A stretch of 8,053 nucleotides of DNA, taken from Fimbriimonadales bacterium. Its GTDB lineage: Bacteria; Armatimonadota; Fimbriimonadia; Fimbriimonadales; GBS-DC. Numbering within the stretch: position 1 is the stretch's first letter; every line of letters begins with the position of its first letter. Where the stretch lies: assembly GCA_026416065.1 (NCBI GenBank), contig JAOAFW010000057.1, forward strand, positions 1 through 8,053, given 5' to 3'. Shown here in pieces: positions 1 to 5,833 of the stretch. Under the pieces are notes generated by a model. That model ran no database searches. It was given only the letters and a program-made list of their open reading frames with translations, and had not been told where the DNA came from. A program made the translations under genes and the position numbers.

Positions 1-821
1 TTCTCTACGTCAGCGGCGAGGAGTTCCTACGGGGTTATGTGCAAGCCACCCGCCTGCAAAAAGCCGACGAGTTCCGTGAACGCTATCGTACCGTGCAGCT
101 CTGGTTGGTGGATGATGTGCAGTTCATCGCGGGTAAAGAGCGCACTCAAGAGGAGTTCTTCCACATCTTCAACATGCTCTACGGCGCAGGCAGGCAACTG
201 GTGATGACCAGTGACAAAGCGCCCTGCGAGTTGATTGGCATCGAAGAGCGTCTCCGTTCGCGCTTCGAGATGGGGCTGTGGACGGCGATTAAGCAGCCGG
301 ACCTGGAGACTCGCATCGCGATTTTGCTCAACAAAGCGGAGCGCGACGGCGTGCTGCTGCCGCTGGGAGTCGCTGAGTTCGTTGCGGAGAAGGTGCGGTC
401 GAATGTGCGGGTTCTGGAGGGGGTGCTAACGCGCATGATTGCGCAGAGTTCCATCACAGGCGCACCGATTACGCGCGAGCTGGCGGCACACGCGCTGGAA
501 CCGTACCTGGTCAATGCGCAGCCTCATAATTCCCCAATGCCCTCGCTGGAGCAGATTGTGCGCCTCGTATGTGACGAGCTGGGCGTGCCACAAGAGGAAC
601 TCACGGGCAGCAGTCGCCGCGGCGACATCGTGCAAGCGCGCCAGATTGCCGTGTTCCTCGCCCGGGAAGCGACCGGCGAATCGTGGACACGCATCGCCGA
701 AGCGCTCGGACGCAACGACCACACGACCATGCTACACGCCTATAAACAAGCCGAGCAGCGACTGCGCAAAGACTCCCAGCTGCGCGAACGGGTGCAGAAG
801 TTGCGTGAGCGTATACGATAA
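1..821 (+). CDS. dnaA: Chromosomal replication initiator DnaA, 5'-truncated by the window edge
   Basis: DnaA is the AAA+ ATPase that binds DnaA boxes at the origin and opens the duplex. The first complete codon is at position 3 and 272 residues are visible; domains I-II and the Walker A loop lie outside the window. Numbering from the first visible residue, there is a Walker B LVDD at 35-38, followed by the DnaA-typical stretch QFIAGKERTQEEFFHIFN. Sensor 1 TSD is at 69-71, box VII RLRSRF at 83-88 with the probable arginine finger R87, and sensor 2 SNVRVLEG at 133-140 with R136. Domain IV covers about 176-272, with RQIAVFLARE and the DNA-reading DHTT at 239-242. The loop before DHTT reads GRND where GGRD is usual. 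The GTG at 39 is internal, since homology continues upstream to the edge. No dnaN follows; the next gene is convergent, 13 nt away, with no obvious terminator between them. Confidence 0.97.
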   Translation, partial: LYVSGEEFLRGYVQATRLQKADEFRERYRTVQLWLVDDVQFIAGKERTQEEFFHIFNMLYGAGRQLVMTSDKAPCELIGIEERLRSRFEMGLWTAIKQPDLETRIAILLNKAERDGVLLPLGVAEFVAEKVRSNVRVLEGVLTRMIAQSSITGAPITRELAAHALEPYLVNAQPHNSPMPSLEQIVRLVCDELGVPQEELTGSSRRGDIVQARQIAVFLAREATGESWTRIAEALGRNDHTTMLHAYKQAEQRLRKDSQLRERVQKLRERIR

Positions 822-834
822 GTGTTGTCCTGAC

Positions 835-1629
835 TCACCCGCGATAGAGGCTGATGCCCTGTGTGAGCCAGCGCGTTACCTCACGCAGCAACTCGATAAT
901 CGTCTCTGCTGTCTGCTCGACGAACCGGCGCACCGTGTCCCAATCGATTCCGCTGGTCTCCAGAAACCAACGAATGACGGGGATAGCGACGCCCAGACCT
1001 GCCGCAAGCGCGCCCAGCACGATCAGATTGAACGCGACGAAGCCAACCGCTGCCGCAACGCCGCGCACGACCACCGCACCAATCCACACCAGAAACGCCA
1101 GCGCGGCAATTTGTATTCCCGTCGTAATCCAGTCCTGCGGGGTGCGCGTGCGAGGCTCACCGCCGAACAAGCGAAACACCAGCGGTTGACCATCGCGCTG
1201 CAACAGTCTGCTGCCATCATCGGTCAGGCGTAGTGTGACGCCCTGCGCAACGGGACCGCCGAACACGAAGTTCACATGCTCGCCGGTTTTGGGACGTGTG
1301 ATGCGCAGGTGCGGGTAATCGCCCGCGCTGTTGCGCACGAGCGCAAAGTGCAATACTTCCTCACCTTGAGCTGTGGGTATCTGGACTCTCAGAGTGGACG
1401 ATTCGCGCACGCTGCGTTGGCGCATCGGCTCCGCCATCGTGCTAAGTTTCCGATACAGTGTGCGCAGACGCTGCGCGTTGAAGGGTTCGTCTACTGCGCT
1501 GAGGGCGAGGTCGGCTTGCACGGGAGTCTGATTAGAGGTGCCGCCACATCCAGATAACAACGCCAGAGTGCCGCCCAGCAAAGCAAATCCCAACGCCTCA
1601 AAGGGTATGTCCCGATTAGACTTTTGCAT
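835..1629 (-). CDS. Predicted lipoprotein with a hydrophobic C-terminal membrane segment, function unknown
   Basis: I do not recognise the family. The 264-residue product begins with a hydrophobic signal stretch (12-27) ending in a lipobox, L25-S26-G27 before C28, so signal peptidase II cleavage and lipidation at C28 are likely. Residues 30-160 form a polar, strand-rich domain. Residues about 170-220 are almost continuously hydrophobic and rich in Gly, Ala and Val, enough for two membrane spans. An amphipathic helix (about 228-256) closes the protein. Having both a lipid anchor and internal spans is odd. If correct, the protein would stay in the inner membrane with the polar domain in the periplasm. 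The start is supported by the lipobox position and by a sigma70-type promoter 18 nt upstream. The ribosome site is only a G-run (gggggg) a few bases before the ATG. The gene is convergent with dnaA. Confidence 0.8.
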   Translation of the reverse strand: MQKSNRDIPFEALGFALLGGTLALLSGCGGTSNQTPVQADLALSAVDEPFNAQRLRTLYRKLSTMAEPMRQRSVRESSTLRVQIPTAQGEEVLHFALVRNSAGDYPHLRITRPKTGEHVNFVFGGPVAQGVTLRLTDDGSRLLQRDGQPLVFRLFGGEPRTRTPQDWITTGIQIAALAFLVWIGAVVVRGVAAAVGFVAFNLIVLGALAAGLGVAIPVIRWFLETSGIDWDTVRRFVEQTAETIIELLREVTRWLTQGISLYRG

Positions 1630-1646
1630 GGTCGCCCCCCGCGTAG

Positions 1647-1675
1647 ATTTTACCCGAAGTGAGATAAGTGGGCAA
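1647..1675 (-). promoter_or_regulatory. Sigma70-type promoter of the lipoprotein gene
   Basis: On the minus strand, TTGCCC (1670-1675) is separated by exactly 17 nt from TAAAAT (1647-1652). Each hexamer is close to consensus. Transcription would start near 1640 and give a leader of about 11 nt before the ATG at 1629. It lies in the 156-bp gap after rplI, so the lipoprotein gene is probably not dependent on read-through from the rplI operon. Confidence 0.55.
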
Positions 1676-1677
1676 GC

Positions 1678-1721
1678 CTCTCCTCCGAGCGTTGGCGCCT
1701 CTGCTCACGAACAGAGGAGAG
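1678..1721. repeat. Two overlapping, mutually exclusive inverted repeats between rplI and the lipoprotein gene
   Basis: ctctcctc (1678-1685) is complementary to gaggagag (1714-1721). cctctg (1698-1703) is complementary to cagagg (1712-1717). The right arms overlap, so only one hairpin can form at a time. In the direction of transcription neither is followed by a T-run, so this is not a standard intrinsic terminator. The element lies immediately upstream of the -35 box of the lipoprotein promoter and about 65 nt beyond the rplI stop codon. It could be a 3'-end hairpin of the rplI transcript, an operator, or chance. Confidence 0.35.
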
Positions 1722-1785
1722 CCACCTGGCAATGCGCAGGGGGGTTCCTGCTTTGAAAAAGAGCAGTTCGTTCACCAGAAACCGT

Positions 1786-2241
1786 TTACTCGCTCGAGCC
1801 TTGCACCTCAACGGTAATGGCTGCCTCGATATCGGCTTCCCAGCGGATGGGCACACTGTAAGTGCCTGCCATTTTGATCGGATCCAGCAGGTCAATCGTG
1901 CGCTTGTCTACGCGCACGCCATGCTGTTGCAAAATCGCCTCCGCGATGGCGTCGGCGGTCACCGCACCAAACAACTTGGTGGAGTTGGGTGCAGTGCGCC
2001 CTTGAATTGTGATGGTTTGTCCGTTCAGTTTCGCAGCGGTTTCGCGCGCGGCTTGTCGGATCTGCTCGGCGCGCTCCTTGCGCACGCGCTCTTGTTCGGC
2101 GCGTGCCTTCAAATTGCCTTTCGTGGCGGGCACTGCCCAGCCTTTCGGAATCAGGTAGTTGCGTGCATAGCCGCCTGCGACCTTCTTAATATCGCCTGCT
2201 TTGCCCAGGTTGGGCACATCGCGTACCAGAATCACTTCCAT
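1786..2241 (-). CDS. rplI: 50S ribosomal protein bL9
   Basis: bL9 binds 23S rRNA near the L1 stalk and helps keep the reading frame during translation. The product is 151 residues, close to the 149 of E. coli. The N-terminal domain begins MEVILVRDVPNLGKAGDIKK. The family signature spans G13 to T40, including the core VAGGYARNYLIPKGWAVPAT at 21-40. A charged connecting helix (about 42-75) and the C-terminal RNA-binding domain follow. The ATG at 2241 is chosen because the family begins there and a strong Shine-Dalgarno site precedes it. Upstream in-frame codons are the tail of the preceding gene read in another frame. It follows the MCE gene by 13 nt as the last gene of a three-gene operon. The usual neighbours rpsF, ssb and rpsR are absent, which is an uncommon setting. 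Confidence 0.98.
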   Translation of the reverse strand: MEVILVRDVPNLGKAGDIKKVAGGYARNYLIPKGWAVPATKGNLKARAEQERVRKERAEQIRQAARETAAKLNGQTITIQGRTAPNSTKLFGAVTADAIAEAILQQHGVRVDKRTIDLLDPIKMAGTYSVPIRWEADIEAAITVEVQGSSE

Positions 2242-2249
2242 CGTATTTG

Positions 2250-2256
2250 CCTCCTT
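2250..2256 (-). promoter_or_regulatory. Strong Shine-Dalgarno site of rplI, overlapping the MCE stop codon
   Basis: The minus strand reads AAGGAGG, 8 nt before the rplI ATG. Its two A residues are the last two bases of the TAA stop codon of the MCE gene (2255-2257). A ribosome ending on the MCE gene would therefore sit on the rplI initiation site, which suggests translational coupling. The site fixes the rplI start. Confidence 0.85.
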
Positions 2257-3685
2257 AGCGTTGAATGCGCACTCCAAACGCGGGCTGATTGCGTCGGAAG
2301 GGGCTATCCAGTCCGCCCCAGAGCCACACGCCTTCTGACACGCGCCAGTGCAGCCGCGCATGCCCGCGCCAGTTGTTGGGGTCGAACAGGTCCAGCGTGA
2401 ACAAGCCCTGCTCGCCGAAAGTATAGTCTACCCCAAAACCTGCCTTCGCACCGTAGATTCCATAACGGAGCAACACGTTCGTACCCAGCGGTGTTCCATA
2501 TTGCGCAATCAGCTGGTCTGATTCGGTGAAGTCGTACAGTCCGACCCGCAGCTGCCGCTGGTTTTGCAGGTAGAAAGTGGCTATCAAATCGGTACGATAG
2601 CGTTCCGTATCGGTGTTGTAGCCCATCTCGAGCTGATAGGTCGCATCACGCACGCCGAAGGTGCGTGCACTGGCGAAGCTCTCCAGCGACTCATTTACTT
2701 TCCGGAACGACTCGCCAGCTTGTTGGAGAATGGGTCTCGCCTCATTGATCGTTTCGCTCAGATTGCGAGTGAGTGTTTCGGCGTTGTCCAGCACCGCACC
2801 TGTCTTGTCCGCAAGTTGTACGGCGCGCTCGCTCACCGTTCGGACGTTCTCAACGGTCGCTTTAAGGTCTTGCTGGAGTTGTGTGTCCGCCGCCAGTTGG
2901 TTCACCTCAGCGAGGATTTGTTCTACGCGCTCTGCGCTGGTGCGTGCGCTGGCAAGGACAGCGCGCAGGTCGTCGCGCAGTTGGGGATCTTGCAACAGGT
3001 CGTTGGTGGATTGCAAGGCGCGGTTCATCTCACGCGTGGCGTCTGCGGCACTGGCGAGCAGGCGGCGTACCGAGCCACGATTCTCCGCAATCAGCGCCTG
3101 CGCTTGCCCAAGTAAGCGAGAAGTCTGGTTCGTGGCTTGCTCCACTGCCTGAAGCGTGTCCTGCACGGCAGTGCGCAGTTGAGGGTCTTCCAGCAGGGAG
3201 CGCGTGGCGGCGAGGGTGCGTTGCACCTCCTGCAGCGTCGCCTCGATTTCAGGGGCGAACCGGTCGAAGGCGCGGCTGAGGTCTAAGGGCGGTTCACCAT
3301 CCACTATGCTTCCTGCCGCAAGCACACCACTTACCTGATTGGGCGGGACAATCTCGACCCGCGTTTCGCCGGGCAGCAGCAGTCCGCCCGAGAGTCGAAA
3401 GGTAGAGCCTTGCGGGATGCGGACCCCCTCGCGGATTGCCAGCGTCAGCACCGCTTTGGGCGGCGCGCCCTCCAGCGAGACCTCTTTCACAAAGCCGACT
3501 GGTACGCCCGCCATCAACACGGACGCACCCGCCGATGCGTTCCGCGCGTCCGCAAAGCGCGCCTTAATCAGGTAGTGCCCTCGGTCGGAGAAGCGCGCCT
3601 GCAGAAACTGCAAGCCCACAACCAGCAGCACGACGCCTATCAGCAACACCGCGCCCACACGTGCCAGATCCGACCGCATCGGCAT
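2255..3685 (-). CDS. MCE/MlaD-family lipid transport protein with helical repeats and a C-terminal beta-barrel-like domain
   Basis: MCE proteins form hexameric rings that carry lipids between membranes, usually with an MlaE/MlaF ABC transporter. The 476-residue product has a short cytoplasmic N-terminus and one membrane span (about 10-29). An MCE domain follows (about 36-116), with the typical segment SVLMAGVPVGFVKEVSL at 55-71 and GLLLPGETRVEI at 101-112. Residues about 140-338 are helical and include four degenerate repeats of about 33 residues. Residues about 342-476 are unlike MlaD of E. coli: they contain roughly nine alternating polar/hydrophobic strands rich in Tyr, Phe, Trp and Gly, as in outer-membrane barrels. 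The fused architecture matches that reported for Veillonella MlaD, where it spans the envelope. M1 has a weak AGGT site; M3 is an alternative start. No mlaE or mlaF gene is in the window. Confidence 0.92.
   Translation of the reverse strand: MPMRSDLARVGAVLLIGVVLLVVGLQFLQARFSDRGHYLIKARFADARNASAGASVLMAGVPVGFVKEVSLEGAPPKAVLTLAIREGVRIPQGSTFRLSGGLLLPGETRVEIVPPNQVSGVLAAGSIVDGEPPLDLSRAFDRFAPEIEATLQEVQRTLAATRSLLEDPQLRTAVQDTLQAVEQATNQTSRLLGQAQALIAENRGSVRRLLASAADATREMNRALQSTNDLLQDPQLRDDLRAVLASARTSAERVEQILAEVNQLAADTQLQQDLKATVENVRTVSERAVQLADKTGAVLDNAETLTRNLSETINEARPILQQAGESFRKVNESLESFASARTFGVRDATYQLEMGYNTDTERYRTDLIATFYLQNQRQLRVGLYDFTESDQLIAQYGTPLGTNVLLRYGIYGAKAGFGVDYTFGEQGLFTLDLFDPNNWRGHARLHWRVSEGVWLWGGLDSPFRRNQPAFGVRIQR
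2258..2662 (-). other. Predicted outer-membrane beta-barrel domain of the MCE protein
   Basis: This stretch encodes MCE protein residues 342-476. Candidate strands are about 349-358, 364-375, 377-389, 403-411, 412-423, 427-437, 441-451, 452-463 and 468-476, separated by short polar or Gly/Asn/Pro turns. Alternation of hydrophobic and polar residues and the frequent Tyr/Trp/Phe near strand ends are as seen in barrels. The last residue is Arg, not the Phe favoured by the BAM machinery in proteobacteria. The call is inferred from pattern alone. Confidence 0.6.
2795..3196 (-). repeat. Four-copy, roughly 33-residue helical repeat inside the MCE protein
   Basis: Residues 164-197, 198-229, 230-263 and 264-297 can be aligned. 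The copies start LLEDPQLRTAVQDTL, LIAENRGSVRRLL, LLQDPQLRDDLRAVL and LAADTQLQQDLKATV, and each continues as a long amphipathic helix ending near an LL or IL pair. Copies 1 and 3 are the most alike (L-[EQ]-DPQLR). The repeats probably set the length of a helical needle or tunnel between the MCE ring and the outer membrane. The repeat is seen at the protein level, not as DNA identity. Confidence 0.6.
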
Positions 3686-3698
3686 GAGAGTACCTGAT

Positions 3699-4097
3699 TC
3701 AGGACACGACCTCCCAGACGCGCGTGGTCTGAATCTGGATTTTCAGCTCGGATACACCCCGAAACTCCAGCAGGCGCAGGCTACCTTCACGCGCAGGCAG
3801 GTAACTGCGTACACGCGGCGCTTCGGCGCACCACGCGCGCGCCGTGCCTTCATCCTCTGCCACTCCAGCACTCTCCATATCGAAAGTGAACACCCGAAAC
3901 GCTTCACACAAGCGCGCCAGCAACGCGGGAGGCAACGCGACGGTAAAAATCGCCTCCACACCCTGCTCTTTCCAGCGCAGATTGTCTTTGTCCGGTTCGT
4001 ACTGCGCACAGACTTCCACTACCTCCGCGCCCAATTCACGCAACGCTTGCTCCTGCGCCTCGAGCAGCGCATGTCGGGAGATTACGACGCTCTTCAT
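3699..4097 (-). CDS. Unrecognised 132-residue protein, first gene of the MCE-rplI operon
   Basis: I cannot assign a function. The product is soluble, with no signal peptide or membrane span. It starts MKSVVISRHALLEAQEQALR, has a hydrophobic strand VEAIFTVALPPALLARL near the middle, and ends with a charged strand KIQIQTTRVWEVV. The alternating strand-helix pattern suggests a small alpha/beta fold. The opening (strand, then SRH, then a Gln-containing helix and a Val-rich strand) reminds me of uncharacterised phage-type proteins that begin with a strand followed by SRH or TRH, but this is recall and not a search. The ATG at 4097 is chosen because a TATTAT -10 hexamer sits 9 nt upstream and there is no Shine-Dalgarno site. 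A longer in-frame reading upstream would lie wholly antisense to the deacetylase gene. The TGA is 13 nt before the MCE start, so the two genes are probably co-transcribed. Confidence 0.75.
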   Translation of the reverse strand: MKSVVISRHALLEAQEQALRELGAEVVEVCAQYEPDKDNLRWKEQGVEAIFTVALPPALLARLCEAFRVFTFDMESAGVAEDEGTARAWCAEAPRVRSYLPAREGSLRLLEFRGVSELKIQIQTTRVWEVVS

Positions 4098-4105
4098 AGC
4101 GACGG

Positions 4106-4112
4106 TATAATA
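4106..4112. promoter_or_regulatory. Symmetric bidirectional -10 element between the deacetylase gene and the MCE operon
   Basis: The 21 bp between the two divergent ATGs contain the near-palindrome ggtataatacc (4104-4114). The + strand reads TATAAT (4106-4111), 7 nt before the deacetylase ATG. The - strand reads TATTAT (4112-4107), 9 nt before the ATG of the 132-aa protein gene. Standard spacing predicts starts at about 4118 (+) and 4100 (-), giving leaders of about 1 and 3 nt. No good -35 hexamer is visible in either direction. Confidence 0.6.
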
Positions 4113-4118
4113 CCTCCG

Positions 4119-4907
4119 ATGCGTTGGGCGTATTGGGTGGACGCGCTGCTGTGCTTGCTCATTCTCTACTACTATTTGCCTGAACTGACGGGCGAAGCGC
4201 GTGAGCGACTGCTGAGCTTTGAATACTGGCAGGCGCGTCTGCGCGGCGAGCACCTGATGACACGCGAGGGTGTGCTGTGGCGCGGCGATCCCCGCATCCC
4301 GCGCGTCGCACTCACCTTCGACGATGGACCCGATCCCATCACGACACCCCGCATACTGGACATTCTGAAGCGCGAAGGTGTCCGGGCGACCTTTTTCGTG
4401 GTCGGAACGAAACTGAAACGCTACCCGGAACTGGCGCGGCGTATCGTAGCGGAGGGACACGTGCTTGGCTGCCACAGCTACGACCACCAGCGTCAGACGG
4501 ATTTAACCGAGCATCAGGTCTGGCGTCAGATTCGCGACTGTCAGAGGCTGGCGCAGCGGGCAGGGGTGAAACTGGTCGCTTATCGCCCGCCCTATCTGGC
4601 GCAGAACGACGCTGTGCGCCGCGCCGTGCAACGATGGCAGATGCCCCTTGTCATGGCGACCGTATTGGGTGAATCCGAACAGTCGACGCCGACCCATCGC
4701 TGGGTCTATCGCTACGCGCGTCGCGCCCACAATGGCAGTATCTTGCTCTTGCACGACACCTATCCCCACACTGCCGATGCGCTGCCAGAGCTAATACGCG
4801 CCCTGCGTAAAAAGGGCTTCGAGTTCGCTACAATCCCCGAAATGGCGGCACAGCTGCAAAGGGAGCGCAGTCGTCTGGAACCACACTCCCCCTCTTTGCA
4901 CAATTAG
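4119..4907 (+). CDS. Membrane-anchored NodB-type polysaccharide deacetylase
   Basis: Enzymes of this family (carbohydrate esterase family 4) use a metal ion to remove acetyl groups from peptidoglycan or other N-acetylated polysaccharides. The 262-residue product has one N-terminal membrane span (about 4-20, WAYWVDALLCLLILYYYL), so the catalytic domain should face the periplasm. Motif 1 is TFDDGP at 66-71 (D68 base, D69 metal ligand). Motif 2 is HSYDH at 119-123 (both metal histidines present). Motif 3 is YRPPY at 155-159, and motif 5 is LLLHD at 209-213. Motif 4, usually built around D-x-x-D-W, is replaced by TVLGESEQ (181-188), so substrate preference or activity may differ. The ATG at 4119 is chosen from the TATAAT element 7 nt upstream and the start of the membrane span; there is no Shine-Dalgarno site. 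Its TAG overlaps the stop of the convergent nuclease-fold gene. The substrate cannot be told from sequence. Confidence 0.93.
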   Translation: MRWAYWVDALLCLLILYYYLPELTGEARERLLSFEYWQARLRGEHLMTREGVLWRGDPRIPRVALTFDDGPDPITTPRILDILKREGVRATFFVVGTKLKRYPELARRIVAEGHVLGCHSYDHQRQTDLTEHQVWRQIRDCQRLAQRAGVKLVAYRPPYLAQNDAVRRAVQRWQMPLVMATVLGESEQSTPTHRWVYRYARRAHNGSILLLHDTYPHTADALPELIRALRKKGFEFATIPEMAAQLQRERSRLEPHSPSLHN

Positions 4908-5827
4908 AGACTTTGCAGAAACTGCTTTAGCTGCCCACATCCGATTATTTGCGAGCCTGTCTCCTGGAACCAGCGCTCAGCGAACGCTGGGCTGGGCGCG
5001 TCGGGGAACACCACCGCCGATCGCTGCATGCCCAGATTGAGCAGGCTATTGAGCCGTTTGACCTGACGCGGCTCCTCGTCGTAGAGCGCATTCGCGCTTT
5101 TACATTCCAGCACCGCCACACGCAGATCGTGGTTCGGGCCCTGCACCACTAATAGTAAGTCCGCTTCACAGACCGCTCCGCCTTGAGCTTCCAGCTTCAC
5201 ATTTCGTTTCGCGGTCAGCAAGCGACTGCCCAGCAGTTTCTGCGCCTCCTGCGCCACATACAACTCGAACCATCCCCCCGAGAGATAGTTATGCGCAAAC
5301 GGCTGTGGGCGTACCTTCACACGAATACAACGCTCCTTGCGGTGATACTCATACGCCTGAAGCATGTACAGGTCAAGCAAGTCTTTGCCTGTATTGGTTA
5401 GTACAGAGATCGCTTTTTCGCGCATCCCCATCAGATCGAGGAAAATCGGGCGCGGACATTGCAGGGTAGCGCGAAGTTCCTCCAGCAGCAACCGCACTAT
5501 GGCGTAGTGCTGCCCCATGAAGTACGCCAGACGCATGCGTTCACGCTGTACCGGGTTTTCGGGCGTCAGCGCATGGAACTCAACTATGCGCAACTGTCGT
5601 CCCGTAAGGTAGCGGTGCAAGAAGGATTCGGCACACCGCACGGGGTCAGTGGCGACCGTCGGCGTCGTCGTGGACGTACCGACTGCCGTATCTGTAGCCT
5701 GCTGAAGAGCGCGGGGCGCGGGCGCCCCAGCGCGATCCTCCAGTAGACCACGTATCGCTCGCAACTCATCCAGAATTTGGCTCAGCAGGGAGTGTAAATC
5801 CCCCTCCTTAAGGGTCTCTACTTGCAT
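4904..5827 (-). CDS. Probable PD-(D/E)XK nuclease-fold protein, Card1/DUF1887-like C-terminus
   Basis: The 307-residue product has three parts. A short N-terminal coiled coil (about 5-31, LLSQILDELRAIRGLLEDR) is followed by a low-complexity Ala/Thr/Pro linker (33-61). A helical middle region (62-178) shows no motif I know. The C-terminus (about 183-307) looks like a PD-(D/E)XK nuclease: GGWFE (E188) on the first helix, EAD (221-223) on a strand, and LECKSA with E241 and K243 on the next strand. The order G-W-[LF]-E, then E-x-D, then E-C-K is that of DUF1887/Card1-type nucleases, but no CARF sensor domain is present. The substrate could be DNA or RNA. Six cysteines are scattered through the protein. 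There is no Shine-Dalgarno site; a TATAAG hexamer lies 8 nt before the ATG, so the message is probably leaderless. It is a single-gene unit with no CRISPR, toxin or methylase gene beside it. Confidence 0.82.
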   Translation of the reverse strand: MQVETLKEGDLHSLLSQILDELRAIRGLLEDRAGAPAPRALQQATDTAVGTSTTTPTVATDPVRCAESFLHRYLTGRQLRIVEFHALTPENPVQRERMRLAYFMGQHYAIVRLLLEELRATLQCPRPIFLDLMGMREKAISVLTNTGKDLLDLYMLQAYEYHRKERCIRVKVRPQPFAHNYLSGGWFELYVAQEAQKLLGSRLLTAKRNVKLEAQGGAVCEADLLLVVQGPNHDLRVAVLECKSANALYDEEPRQVKRLNSLLNLGMQRSAVVFPDAPSPAFAERWFQETGSQIIGCGQLKQFLQSL

Positions 5828-5833
5828 AGTGGA

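Noticed and set aside
810..817. A cgtatacg palindrome at the end of dnaA as a terminator.
   Set aside because: An 8-bp self-complementary string with no loop or T-run cannot act as an intrinsic terminator.
439..1233. A 264-codon + strand open frame running from inside dnaA across the lipoprotein gene.
   Set aside because: It overlaps two better-supported genes, is rich in Arg, Cys and Ser without any domain, and has no ribosome site.
2242..2361. A 40-codon N-terminal extension of bL9.
   Set aside because: The family starts at MEVILV, a strong ribosome site precedes that ATG, and the extension is the MCE gene read in another frame.
3684..4118. A 145-codon in-frame extension upstream of the deacetylase start on the + strand.
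   Set aside because: It is wholly antisense to the 132-aa protein gene, has no recognisable domain, and is cut off by the TATAAT element directly before the membrane span that begins at 4119.
4098..4487. A 130-codon in-frame extension upstream of the 132-aa protein gene on the - strand.
   Set aside because: It is antisense to the well-supported deacetylase gene and shows no protein-like pattern; the promoter element supports the ATG at 4097.
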